DNA of 64,000 nt from Liopterus haemorrhoidalis (taxonomy: Eukaryota > Arthropoda > Insecta > Coleoptera > Dytiscidae): positions 6,114,279 to 6,178,278 of the forward strand of contig OZ020622.1 of assembly GCA_963971575.1 (NCBI GenBank), read 5' to 3'. The notes beneath the pieces are model-generated. The model was not told the origin of the DNA. It saw only the letters and a list, made by a program, of their open reading frames with translations, and did no database searches. Below are positions 1-11,109 of the stretch, piece after piece. The translations under genes and the position numbers were made by a program. Numbering within the stretch: the first letter of the stretch is position 1; each line of letters begins with the position of its first letter.

Positions 1-282
1 TCTGTCTCAGGGGTCAATTGGGGGTCGATGGAAAAAAGTTAAAAACTACAAATATAATAATTACACAGTTAACTCGTCAACAATTACGGGTTTTTAACAA
101 AAAAAAAAAGTTTTTGACTGCATTAACTTGGTTATTTAGCGTCCTTTCTGCATCTTTTCTTTTAATATTCCTTTCTTTACATAGTGAGTCATGTTGTTTT
201 TCGAAAATACCTGACATGGTGGTAAATTTTTTGGTTAATTATACGAAATTAAGATACGTTAAAAAGTAAAACCAAATACACT
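1..282. other. Unassigned AT-rich sequence
   Basis: No gene or repeat border is recognised. A short open frame here has no recognisable content. Probably neur intron or upstream DNA. Confidence 0.4.
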
Positions 283-860
283 TACAAACAACTGAATTTT
301 TAACTAAAATATGTTAAATATTTAATTCGCTATGTAACACACCAAATCAGTAGCTCTAGTGGCGTAGTTGGTTTTGTCGTGCGCCTTGTAATTTGCAAAC
401 TAGAGTTCGAATCTTGTTAATTTTTTTTTGTATTTTTATTTTGTTTAAATTATTTTGTCAAAATTCTAGTTATATTTTGGTAAATGTTGCATTTAATTTT
501 TAAAAGCGTAAATTTAATAACCAGTGGGAAGTGTTAAAATTATAATTTAATTCTATGTTTGACGAAATCGGAGGGCGGGGCTTATGATTTAAGCAACCAA
601 TGGAAGCCATAGGCGCAATTTTCAAAATCTTAATGAAGCTTGCTATATATAAAAAATACTGTACATCTCTAGAAACTTAAATAATGGTAATAGGCATTCG
701 AATTAAAATTCATAAAAAAATATTTTGACATAAAATTTGTTTTGGCATCCCAAATAATCATCATTCAGTTACTGAATACCTATAAAACCCAGAAGTGTGT
801 GAAAATTCACACTTCACATCAATTTTTTTACTAAAACATACATTTTGAAATCATATTTAA
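283..860 (+). repeat. R1 repeat, copy a (5' truncated)
   Basis: It begins inside the R1 core (atgttaaatatttaattcgc, also at copy g) and runs to the 3' hairpin and cttcacatcaattttttt. The tRNA-like module is at 352-418 (A-box-like TGGCGTAGTTGG, B-box GAGTTCGAATC). GC-rich, CCAAT and TATA-like motifs follow at 571-653. Confidence 0.8.
571..653 (+). promoter_or_regulatory. R1 promoter-like block (GC-rich motif, CCAAT, TATA), representative copy
   Basis: GAGGGCGGGG at 571-580, CCAATGG at 597-603 and TATATATAAA at 644-653. CCAATGG recurs in R1 copies b, b2, c, d, g and h (near 2884, 3173, 26330, 27497, 37445 and 52238), each followed about 45 bp later by a TATA-like run. The GC-rich motif is less well kept. 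Promoter activity is an inference. Confidence 0.45.
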
Positions 861-1687
861 TTTGTGTTCGATAGTCATTTTAAAGATTTACAAATTTTAA
901 AAGTGTATTTAATATAGGAATTTTCGCATTCAAACCAGATTTTCGTAGGATAATTACGAGTTTTTAGTTTCTAGGCAATATATTTCCATATAATTTTAAG
1001 GTTTTCATAACTATAATACAGTTCAGAATAACTTCAGTCGAGATAGAACTGGCCAATAGTCTCAGCAAGTGAGGCCAAATAATAAATTTTAGAAAAGGTT
1101 TTACGCTTGTTTTTAATGATTTTATAAAAATCAGATACACTGAGAGGCATGAAATATGCTTGTTTTACCTAAACGATGTTATGAACACATTTTTCCTAAT
1201 TTAGTATTCTATTGCAAGTATATCCATCGTATTTTTCCTAATATCCGGAGATAGCATATGCGAAATGCAATTTATTCTGCTGTGGTACAAGCATCTGTCT
1301 GTACCTACGACTTTTGTGTTACCTGAAGGGGATATCCACCCTTAGTTACCAAGACAGATGTTCTTAGTACCGTTCTACAACATATTGGGCACAGCTGGGA
1401 TATATACCTTTGTACCTTTGAATTAAATTTAGAAAACTTTTATTTTAAAATCGTATGTTTCGATATCTTTAAGACTGAATTTGTACTTTCTGATTTTTTT
1501 AATATTTTTACATTCTCCTTTTAACCCAGGGGGGTTAAATTAAATAAAAAAAATCAGTAGTAAAGTATCAAGTAATAAAAAATGTATGTCTGTACCTTGG
1601 AGTAAGAAAAACCAATGTCAAAAACTGGGGTTTTGAAATTTTTAGCTGAACGGTGTAAAAAAAAACTTGGGATATATAACACTTCAC
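861..1687. other. Intronic or upstream sequence without recognised features
   Basis: AT-rich, no coding signature. Nothing that can be supported was seen. Confidence 0.4.
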
Positions 1688-1860
1688 TCAATCAGATCAA
1701 TTCTGTAACTCTGTTACTATGATAATTGTAACTAAATTCGGCACTATGAGCAAGGTCAGTTACTATCATGAATGAAAGGCATTATACTTTTTTATAATAT
1801 TTTATGTTGTAGTAACGTTATTACACAGTAACTTTTTACAGAATTGATCTGATTAAGTCT
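1688..1860. mobile_element. Small palindromic MITE
   Basis: AATCAGATCAATTCTGTAA near 1690 is inverted at about 1839-1857 (TTacAGAATTGATCTGATT). The 170-bp body is non-coding. Family unassigned. Confidence 0.5.
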
Positions 1861-1989
1861 CCGGTCTGACATATATATGGCAACACTGTTGACAGACCCA
1901 TATGATTTCTGGATAGTACCAACCTTCAAACAATACTTGTGAAATATTCATGACATTCTGACAATTAGTTTAGAGGTTACAGTGGTTTT

Positions 1990-2260
1990 AGTGACTCCAG
2001 TTTTGTAATTTTCAAAAGAATGGATAAAAAAGAATTTTGTGATTAAACATTGTTTTTTGATAGGAAAAAATACTGTTGAAGCCAAACAGTGGCTTGGTAA
2101 GCGTTATAGAGACTCTGCACCAAATCAACTATTACTGATTGGTATGCTGAATTTAAATTAAATAATTAATTTTAATTTTTGGAGCGTTGGAATGAATGTA
2201 TCACTCTTGAAGGAGAGTCATGTTGATGAATAAAGTCGAATTTCTAAAAAAAAAAAATGT
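1990..2260 (+). pseudogene. Dead mariner transposase fragment
   Basis: Frame-broken translation gives pieces such as NTVEAKQWLGKRYRDSAPN, ITDWYAEFK and, after a deletion, ERWNECITLEGES, typical of the N- and C-terminal ends of a mariner transposase. A second piece of the same N-terminal region recurs at about 2330-2395. Confidence 0.6.
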
Positions 2261-2393
2261 TTTTCTTATTTTACGGATAATTATTGAGCGACGTGGTACA
2301 TTAAGAACATGGCTCTTTGGCGACCATTTGATTTTGTTTTTTGTTGGGAAAAATTACTGTTGAAGCCAAACAGTGGCTTGATAAGCGTTATAG

Positions 2394-3145
2394 AGACTGC
2401 ATTTTTGCCAAAATTGTGCAAAAAAAAATTGTCCCACGCCCTGTAGCCCAGATGGGAACTAAAAATCTGAAAAATTCTAAGTAATGTACATTTGTGTGAA
2501 CCGGAATAGTACAACAGGAATTTTTGATCAGATTATGTTTTCGGAAAATAGCGCATTTTTTGTGTTTTTTTGTAAACGATGTAAAATATTTAATACGTTA
2601 TGTAACACAATAAACCAGTAAGCTTCCATAGTGTAATGGTTAGCCTTCTCGCTTCCTTACTTACAAACTAGGGCTCGCTTCCGGTCTGGAGACATTTTGT
2701 TTTCTGTTTTTTTTTTTGCATTATTATTTTGTATAAATTATTTTTTCAAAATTCTAGTTATATTTTGGCAAATGTTGCATTTAATTTTTAAAAGCGTAAA
2801 TTTAATAACCACTGGGAATTGTTGGAATTATAATTTAATTCTATGTTTGACGAAATCAGAGGGCGGGGTTTATGATTTAAGCAACCAATGGAAGCCATAG
2901 GCGCAATTTTCAAAATCTTAATGAACCTTGCTATATAAAAAAAAATACTGCACATATTATAATGGTAATATGCATTCGAATTAAAATTGATCAAAAAATA
3001 TTTTGACATAAAATTTGTTTTGGCATCCCAAATAATGATCATTCAGTTACTGAATACCTGTAAAACCAAGAAATGTATGAAAATTCACACTTCACATCAA
3101 TTTTTTTACTAAAACATACCTTTTAAAGTCATATTTAATTTGTGT
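2394..3145 (+). repeat. R1 repeat, copy b (5' truncated)
   Basis: It starts at the core motif gccaaaattgtgc. tRNA-like module 2620-2692 (A-box-like TAGTGTAATGGTTAG, B-box-like GGGCTCGCTTCC), CCAATGG near 2884, TATA-like run near 2933, and the 3' hairpin near 3080. Confidence 0.8.
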
Positions 3146-3410
3146 TCGACTTAAGCTTATGACTTAAAATAACCAATGGAAGCCATAGGCGCAATTTTCA
3201 AAATCTTAATAGCAAGGTTCATCATATATAAAAAAAAATACTGTACACATTTAGAAACCTAAATAATGGTATTAGGCATTCGAATTAAAATTAACAAAAA
3301 ATATTTTAACATAAAATTTGTTTTGGCATCACAAATAATCATCATTCACTTACTAAATACCTGCGAAATCCTGAAAAGTGTGAAAATTTCCACTTCACAT
3401 CAGTTTTTTA
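3146..3410 (+). repeat. Partial R1 repeat, 3' part only (copy b2)
   Basis: A second run of the R1 3' third directly follows copy b: CCAATGG near 3173, TATATATAAA near 3225, hairpin and cttcacatcagttttt near 3395. It is head-to-tail with copy b. Confidence 0.7.
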
Positions 3411-3717
3411 TATCTAATTTTCTAAAGATAAAATAGAAATGTATATTTATTATAACAAAAGTGGGTTAATTTATTAAATGCAAATTTGTTCAGTGGCTTT
3501 TATAATAATATGAATTTTTCCTGGTTAGATATTCAAATTCATTCATTTCTGCTCTCATTGTGTAGCAGTTCTCTCCTTATCAAATTATCTACATTAATTG
3601 AACGGAAGTTGTTATTTACATCAATGAATTCTAAAGGTCATATGTTCGTCATCACTTAAAACTTATTTAAGGATATTTGTGGATGTTAATAAACTAATTT
3701 TAATATTTTTGTTACAG
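3411..3717 (+). other. neur intron sequence upstream of the first visible exon
   Basis: AT-rich. Apart from the polypyrimidine tract and acceptor ending at 3717 nothing is recognised. Confidence 0.5.
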
Positions 3718-3890
3718 CCCCAAGATCGAGTTCAAGTGGTGGAGGTACTAATAATCTACCACCTTTGCTGTTTCACCAGGTTCATGGGGATAACATTAGA
3801 ATTTCGAGAGATGGTTTTGTTGCTCGACGCGCTGAAAGTTTTTGCAAAGGAGTTACTTTCAGTTCAAGACCTGTTAAAATTAATGAAAAA
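3718..3890 (+). CDS. neur: neur exon with the start of NHR1
   Basis: Acceptor ...gttacag at 3711-3717 and donor gtaagt at 3891. Two leading bases finish a split codon, then 57 codons run from PRSSSSGGG through the NHR1 opening to VKINEK. The phase is 0 at the 3' end. A longer open frame over the same bases in another frame is a shadow. Confidence 0.93.
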
Positions 3891-6800
3891 GTAAGTTACA
3901 TATATTTAAAAAATCTTATAGGGCCATGCTCATAATCATTTACTTAATTCTACAACTTATACCCTTTTCACACTAGAACTTTAAGATCGGATGTTAAAGT
4001 GAAAGTATCGTTAAACGCTAATGTGAAACCGTATGGCCTCGTCTAAATACAAGCGATGTTTAAAGGATTCCACACACCAAAGCGGCCGCGGTGGCGATAA
4101 TGCAGCGGCCTAACGCAACCTATACAATACAATGAGACCACGCACATACAAGCGTTCCGCTATCTGAGAACGCCACCGATTGCAGCGTTCAGTCTAGCGA
4201 TCACCAAACACTGGCGGCCGAACTCGACAAGTTGCGTTAGGCCGCGCGATATTCATTGTTTATATACCACAGAGTGAATATATTTAAGAAAATAATGTCG
4301 AAAATAGATAATTTAACAGAAAAAATCATAGATCAGTAAAGGATCATTTAATTTTGTATGACTTAGCACATCCTGATTACAAGAATATTAGGAAAACAAA
4401 TAAAGTGTGGAACGAAATAGGAAAAGTTTTGGAAATTGATAGTAAAGTCTGTTCCAAACGGTTAGGCGGAACTAGATTTTGCAATCTAGTTACTTTCATC
4501 GTTTAAATCATGCTTTTCAACCGTTTTGTTTAAGCTTTGTAAATCATACTTGCAACAAACATTTTTTGGTTAAGGTTAATATTATTTTAAAATGTCATTT
4601 TCTTTATATTTTGATTTTTTGTGTCATTATTAATACAAATATTCCATTTATTTATTTTTTGTCATTAAAATATGTAAGAAAATTAATTTAAGTTTGACAT
4701 TTTTTTTTATGGTACTCATACAACATTAAACAGCATAAAAAATGTTTTGATGAAAATTCTTCCGCCATTTTAAAATGCAAGGGTTTAAAATGAAACAAAC
4801 AATAATTAGATACTCAAGATTACAGAGCTTTATCAAAACGCATAAGACGTCTGTTTAATTCAGTGAATAAGTCGTGACTAGTTCGCATACTGGACTAATA
4901 ATAAAAACGAAAAAACTTTCCGGTACACTTAATATTATTATTTTTATTTCCATAATATCACTATTGATTTTTTCGGAGATTTTTTCTTCTAAAGTGTCTC
5001 TATTTTTCCAATAAGCAAGTCAAAGAACTGAATAATTTTAGTTATACCGACGAAACCCTATCGAAATGCAGTCTTATATTTTGATTAAAAGACTATGATC
5101 AGTTACCCTTCAATACAAATAGATATTTCCCCGTTAAAGTTTCCACTGAATGTATTTAATTATAAAAAATATTCAAAAAAATTACTTTTTTACTAATTTA
5201 ATTTTTTTGTTATAGGTCTACGTGAGATTTCTGGAAATCTCAAATAACTGGAGCGGTGTAATCCGGTTCGGATTCACCTACAACGATCCAACAACTCTGC
5301 GTTACGGTTTGCCAAAGTACGCTTGCCCAGATTTAACGAACAAGCCCGGTTACTGGGCGAAAGCACTCGCAGAACGCTTTTGTGAAAGAGACACAATCTT
5401 ATTTTATTACGTCAATGCTGCAGGCGATGTACATTTTGGAATAAACGGTGAAGAAAAAGGAATATTTTTCTCAGGAGTTGAAACAAGAGGACCATTATGG
5501 TCATTAATAGACGTATATGGTAATTCAACAGCTATTGAATTTATAGATATGAGACAACAATTAAATAATTCAAGACGTAATCCAAGTAGCAGTTGTGATA
5601 ATACACCAGATGAAGTGGATAGATTAATTGTTCCTTCCATGCAAAATATGGGAATCCATGAAGCAACTGAAGAATTACCAATGCTTCGTTATCAACAACC
5701 TCAACTAGTCTACAATCCTGTGCCTTTTCATAGGACTCGTGGAAGAAATGTTAGATTCTCCCATAATAGAACAGTTGCCCTTAGAACAGATACAGAATTC
5801 TGTCAAGGTTATGTCTTCACTGCACGTCCATTAATGTTAAATGAACGCATCGTCGTACAAATCCTCTCAACAGAACCGATGTACGTTGGTTCTTTGGCTT
5901 TAGGGTTAACATCATGTGATCCTAATCAATTACAAAACACAGATTTACCAGATGATTCAGATTTGTTGTTAGACCGTCCGGAATACTGGGTTGTTAGTAA
6001 AGATTTCGCTAGCAATCCCCAGAGAGGCGATGAGATTAGTTTCTGTGTTACCCATAACGGAGAAGTCCAGATTAGTAAAAATGGTCGTCCACCCAGTGTT
6101 GTAATGCATGTTGATCAATCATTAAAACTATGGGCATTCTTAGATATTTATGGTTCAACTCAAAGGATAAGGGTATTAAGTTGTCCTACAACTGTATCCC
6201 CAGCAAGAAATTTAGACAGAAGAATAATTTCACCAACAACATCAGAATCAATGAATAGTTTAAATAGTCAGTCTGAAATTAGGCGTAATTCTGTGATACA
6301 AAATTCAACACCAAGTTCACGAGTATGTTCAGTTGTACCAACTGAAATGGTTCAAGTACAAGCTAGTATGAATGGTGGTGCTGTTTTGGTTGTTAATCTT
6401 CCACCAGCACATGCTAATCTTATAAATCATCAACAGTCATCACCAGTTGCTCCTGTACCACATCCGCATGCTTCTCAGTTATCAGTACATAGTCAGAATA
6501 GTCAACATAATCAACATTCTCATCCACCTAGTCATCATAATTCGAATTCAGTTCATATCAGTCAGAGCCAAAATCATCATAATGGATTACCACCTGCATC
6601 TGTACCGAGTGTTTCACATTCGCATCATTCAACCAGGGCGGAAACAGTTATTTCACCACCTACTGGAACGATGTTGTCCACATGCAGCAATAATTACATC
6701 GAGGTAAATATCAATACTTTATTTTATCCTCATTTATTTCCACCATAATGCTTAAGTCTTGTTTATAATAAAAGAATAATTTATAATAAATAACTAATTG

Positions 6801-7728
6801 CTTGTTACGTTTATATTATTCGTATAAATATTTAATATAATTACGTTATAATGCAGTAAAATACGGGCATTATCGTTTGTCTTTCCTTGCCGATTTTTTT
6901 TAAATAGAACACTATATTTGTATATATTCTGAAATAATAACTGAAGAAAAAAGTCCCAAAAGTGGACCCTGCGGAATTTCTAACCGAAAAAATAAAAATA
7001 TTTAAATATTTTTGGTGGTTTTTAAATAATTTGTTTTACATTTCATTGGCACGTCTAAATACTTCTGAAAATACAGCAGAAAGACAGGAATTTCTTTTGA
7101 ATAGTTGGATTGGACGGCTGTATTAACACCCTTGGCTGTAAATAGCTTGTAGAATTGTTTTATCTTCAATATGATTCATAGTTTCTAAAATTTTTAATAA
7201 TTCTGATTGAAATTTGATCTTCTAAATAAAAATTGGAGAACTTATTTTACAGACAATCCTCGTATTACAGGCAGGTGTAAAACAGGCATAATACTAGTTA
7301 GTGTAAGTTGCGCCACGGTTACTATATTTTTAAATTGGCGCCCAACTTAGAACCGGTTGAGCACTCCTGTGTTACTTAATTTCTTATACTATTTTCACAT
7401 TGCTAGAATGTTTCCGTTCTGAAACTCTATTCCCATTATTTTATGACAGTTGTTTATGTAAACTAATTTAATTTTTTTGTTGCAGCCTTTCTCCGGTACT
7501 GCTTATTCAACGATACAAAACTGGAGTGAGATTCCGGGTACAGCTCCAGGCTCCGGTGTCGAGTGTACAATTTGTTACGAGAACCCAATAGACTCGGTGT
7601 TATATATGTGCGGACATATGTGCATGTGCTACGAATGCGCAATACAACAATGGAGAGGCAAGGGAGGTGGACATTGTCCGTTATGCAGAGCAGTTATCAA
7701 AGATGTTATTCGTACATATAAGTCGTGA
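3718..7728 (+). CDS. neur: neuralized: E3 ubiquitin ligase, 3' three exons (5' end not in window)
   Basis: Exons 3718-3890, 5216-6703 and 7486-7728 join in phase and give 633 visible residues. NHR1 covers about residues 13-165 (opening LPPLLFHQVHGDNIRIS), NHR2 about 226-379, then a His/Ser/Gln-rich linker, then a RING at 580-620. The RING ligands are C580, C583, C595, H597, C601, C604, C617 and C620, the C3HC4 spacing of Neuralized. In this family NHR1 binds Delta/Serrate ligands or Bearded proteins at the plasma membrane, and the RING ubiquitinates the ligand for endocytosis, which activates Notch in the neighbouring cell. Both introns are GT-AG. The first visible exon starts in mid-codon, so at least one upstream coding exon is missing; none was recognised in 1-3717. 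Domain order and RING type make the identity near certain; only the N-terminus is unknown. Confidence 0.95.
3958..4262. mobile_element. MITE fragment of the CCCTTTTCACACTAG family next to a GC-rich inverted repeat
   Basis: 3961-4045 matches, inverted, the right end of the MITE at 48975-49580 (CCCTTTTCACACTAG, GTGAAACCGTATGGCC). It then changes to a GC-rich block in which GCGGCCTAACGCAAC is repeated inverted (GTTGCGTTAGGCCGC) near 4110 and 4230. The second block may be a separate element. Confidence 0.5.
4446..4696 (+). mobile_element. M1 MITE, truncated copy
   Basis: AGTCTGTTCCAAACGGTTAG opens the element. The body to about 4696 matches, inverted, the M1 copies at 18.5-19.3 kb. It lies in a neur intron and lacks the other terminus. 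Confidence 0.65.
4697..5215 (+). other. neur intron remainder
   Basis: Non-coding AT-rich intron sequence; only the acceptor at its end is recognised. Confidence 0.5.
5216..6703 (+). CDS. neur: neur exon: rest of NHR1, NHR2, His/Ser/Gln-rich linker
   Basis: Acceptor tttttttgttatag ends at 5215; donor gtaaat starts at 6704. It has 496 codons and starts V-Y-V-R-F-L-E, which continues NHR1 in phase from the previous exon. After NHR2 the sequence becomes low complexity, with many His, Ser, Gln and Asn. Reading past the donor gives 14 more codons, a stop at 6746-6748, then AATAAA motifs (see findings). Confidence 0.94.
6704..7485 (+). other. Last neur intron
   Basis: GT-AG intron of 782 bp. Besides the possible polyadenylation hexamers nothing is recognised. 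Confidence 0.7.
6767..6790 (+). promoter_or_regulatory. Possible intronic polyadenylation signals in the last neur intron
   Basis: AATAAA occurs at 6767-6772 and 6785-6790, 19-42 bp after the stop codon that would be used if the last intron were retained. AT-rich DNA yields such hexamers by chance, so use in vivo is unproven. Confidence 0.3.
7486..7728 (+). CDS. neur: neur last exon: C3HC4 RING and stop
   Basis: Acceptor tttttttgttgcag ends at 7485. It has 80 codons from PFSGTAYSTIQNW to the stop TGA at 7726-7728. The RING reads CTICYENPIDSVLYMCGHMC onward to CPLCR, followed by the usual short tail (VIRTYKS). A candidate polyadenylation signal AATAAA lies at 7931-7936, giving a 3' UTR of about 0.2 kb if used. 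Confidence 0.95.
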   Translation, partial: PFSGTAYSTIQNWSEIPGTAPGSGVECTICYENPIDSVLYMCGHMCMCYECAIQQWRGKGGGHCPLCRAVIKDVIRTYKS

Positions 7729-9331
7729 TAAATTACAAATGTTTATCGTGTTCAAACAATTATAAAAACAGGAATATAGTTTAACAAGAGGAAGATGTTG
7801 ATTCAAGGTCATTTATAAAGTCATACGAATGAATATCATAGTTTTTTGGTTGCTTTTTTTTGGTACCATTCCATTTGGTTCTGCTTAAAGGTTTGGAGTA
7901 GCCTATAAATTATATTGAACATTTGTAAAAAATAAATTCACATAGGGGAAACTTTTTAAGATCGCAGCGCCATATGCGACAAAATTGGAAGACTCGAAAG
8001 TGACATTAAGTATTTGTTTACATGGTGAAAATGACTAATTGTATATTCCTATTTTCCAAGCTTTTTCGTGCTTTTTTTAATTTAAAAGTAATTTACGATT
8101 TACAAAATATGTAATAATGTACTATTCTAAAGAAATTTTAAGGAAATTTTTAGTTTTTTATTGCATTTTTAATTCTTTTTGACTCTCTGTCAATATAATA
8201 TCAACAAAAATATCGTAAATATATTAGTAAAAAATAGAAATCTCTGCCTGAAAAAGTAGAAGGACCTTTTAATATATCAACGATGATTTAGGCAAATTTT
8301 GGGTGGGGTAAGTGCATTTTTTCAGTCTATTCTTGGACGTAAAAAATTACTTTCCATAAAATACAATAAGCAAACGCGCATGCATGGGTTTGATTTATAT
8401 TGCGGCACACACAAAATGATTTTTTTTTGCTATGATTCACAAAAATAAAACAAACAACAAAAAAATACGTATTTCTCCATTGAACAAAATCAAACAATGT
8501 CACTTTCGTATCTTCCGCAAGTTGCCACCAGATGTCAGGCCGCTTAGGAAGTTTCCCCTACACGTCAAATGTCAAATAAATACACCATTGTTGACAATAA
8601 TGTTTATCTCCGCTAGAGTTTATCTTACTAAAAAATGGCGTACATTCTCAAAATATGTCGCTATTTATCCCGAAAATTAATTAGAATTATGTTAGATATT
8701 TTATCTCTTAACACGTAACGATGGAATGAAATAACCAATAACCAAGATGAACAGCGCATGCCATATATAATCCAGAACAGAATGTGTCGCCAACATTAGT
8801 TTCCGAGATTCAAGAGACGGGCGAAAAACAAACAATAACCTCAATAAAATCACCTTTTAATTTTCCTATAAAGTGATTTACCACTTTTATTCATATAATG
8901 TATACCATTTTATTTTATTTATGTTTAAAAACTCTCCAAAGACCACAAAATAATTGTTTAGCAGGATCAAATATAAACAAACAGAAGGGGAAATGGTTTT
9001 CGTGTATCTTCGTAAATGTTCGGGAGACAACTCTTTATTCTAGGATAATGTAAACAATGTTGGAGACACATTTTAATATAAACAACGGTGTCCATCTTGG
9101 TTATTGATGTGAAGAATGAAATAATTAATATTGTATTTGTTTATAAATGACCTTTAAGCGATTTCTTTAAATTGTTATACTATAGTTCTGGATATTTTTG
9201 TAAAATAATTGTTGAATCTACTTTAAAACTCTCTGGTTCTACTATCGGGAGGATAATGTGCTTCCACTGCCTGAATTCATATAATGGTGATATTACAATA
9301 TCTATTGAATAATGTTTTATTATGTTTATAT
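7729..9331. other. neur 3' UTR and downstream intergenic DNA
   Basis: About 0.2 kb is likely 3' UTR (AATAAA at 7931). Beyond that no genes or clear repeats were seen. Confidence 0.45.
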
Positions 9332-10043
9332 CAGTCATGGACAACCTTTTTCTACGGCGGGCTAGTTCAAACTTGTTTCATAAAGACGCAGTCCGCAATT
9401 TTTAAGAAAGTCAAAGGTAAAAATGATTTAAAATATAATTTTTAGCTCATTTTTATCTATTTTCTTATAATCGCAACAAGTTGTGGTATATTTAAACAGG
9501 AACGTATTTTATCTTTAATTTGTAACATTATATATATATATAGACTGTGCCAATCGTTTAAGCGGAACTAACTGGAATTTTAGTCATAATCTCTCCTTTT
9601 ATGGTTTGAAGAGGTCTTTTGTTAAACAAAATGATCAAAAGCCTCACTTAAACTGTAAAAGTTACTGGAATTGAAAATCTAGTTCCGTTTAAACTAAAGA
9701 GACAGGCTATAAAAATTACAACTACTAAATTTTTTCATAAATTTATGTTTAGAATTTTGTTTTTGTTTGTCGGTTATCTTGAATGAAGATGAAAATATTT
9801 TGAAATAAGTTTATTTGTTTCTAAATTAGCGAATTTTTTTAGTTTTACTCTTAATTGTTGCCGACAATTTCAAATTTTTGATAAGTTATACATAATTTTA
9901 TTTTATTTAGACCATGAAATTAATGATTTAAGACAAATTTTTTTAGAGGGCCGAGCAATACATATTTTGAAAAAGGCTGTGGGCCGGATTATAGAATTTT
10001 GAGTGCTAGAGTAGGCCCGCGGACCAAAGGTTGCCCATTCCTG
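9332..10043. mobile_element. hAT-type non-autonomous element with target duplication
   Basis: The left end CAGTCATGGACAACCTT and right end AAGGTTGCCCATTCCTG are inverted relatives. The flanks are gtttatat (9324-9331) and atttatat (10044-10051), an 8-bp target duplication with one mismatch. No coding capacity remains. An M1 MITE is nested inside. Confidence 0.75.
9543..9707. mobile_element. M1 MITE, short copy nested in the hAT element
   Basis: Inverted ends GACTGTGCCAATCGTTTAAG and TTCCGTTTAAACTAAAGAGA are diverged M1 termini. TA stands on both sides (9541-9542, 9708-9709), the left one inside a short (TA)n run. Confidence 0.6.
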
Positions 10044-11109
10044 ATTTATATGATGAGGGAGCATGTTAATTTTTACCTAAGACTGAGACGATATGTTTAA
10101 TATTGCAATTTTTGTTTTTATTTGTCTCGGTGACATAACCAAAGAATACTTTCGGCAAATCAGCCGAGGGAGATAATATCTTCTAGTTGTAGAATACTTT
10201 TTTATTACATCTATTCGTAGAGACATTTTCAACGGTTTGATAAAATAACCCGCAAAGTTCGTAAAAGTTAAAATTGTGTTTACGATAATTGATTGTTGAA
10301 AATGTTTCTACGGAAAGAATTATTGTGAGAAGCAGTCACTTAGTCATCTGCTGCTAAATATCTCTAGATTTAATTTAAAGCTTTTTATCACAAAATAGTC
10401 AGCTGCAACAGGCAGTTAAAAATTATTAACCCTATTTATTTATTTGGTTTATATTAATCTTTTATCTGTTAGGTTTTTTTTTGTGTTTTTAAGGTGTACA
10501 AATTGGGATTTGGTTTAGTTTAGGTATCACCTTTTGTTGAATTGAATTTTTTATATTATGTACATTCCTTTTTGATCTAAAATTTGAATGAAATTAGAAC
10601 CGTCGAACATGCACTAAGGTATCTTAGGCCTCATAGGGTTTCTAGTCATAAGTCTGTAAGGTATAATCTCATATACACTATGTAAGCTGAGTTCGAAGTG
10701 TATGTTCTAAATTTAATGTAAATATACTGTTAATACATGACTATATTTTTGTTTCTATTCAATCACCCAACCTTTATCCTTTTGTGTTTTTCAACCTATA
10801 AGTCGCGACGTTTATGGACCTGAGCAGGGCCGAATTTACCAATAAGCCGAGCTAGGTGGCACTGGAGTGGCAATATCTTGGGGTAGGTATTCCATTATAT
10901 TTAAGTAAGTAATGTATATTATTAAAATCTACATAAAAATCATAAGATGGTCATATCCTTGCATTTAATATTATCTACATCTTGTCTTTTCCTTCTCCAT
11001 GTTCTTCCAGTAAAGGACCATGCTCTCTGAATCCAGACCTTCAAAGTATCGTAAATTAAGTATACGTAGTCACGGGTTCTTTCCAGCAGATCTTTGAGAG
11101 CTGCTCCAT
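10044..11109. other. Intergenic sequence without recognised features
   Basis: No coding signature and no clear repeat border. Confidence 0.4.

Noticed and set aside
352..418. Functional tRNA gene
   Set aside because: A- and B-box motifs are present, but the acceptor and anticodon arms do not pair by eye and the module is embedded in R1. The same holds for the other R1 copies.
3679..3894. 71-codon frame overlapping the first neur exon
   Set aside because: It runs through the splice sites in the wrong frame; the NHR1 frame is the real one.
6447..6707. 86-codon frame inside the neur linker
   Set aside because: Alternate frame of the His/Ser/Gln-rich coding sequence.
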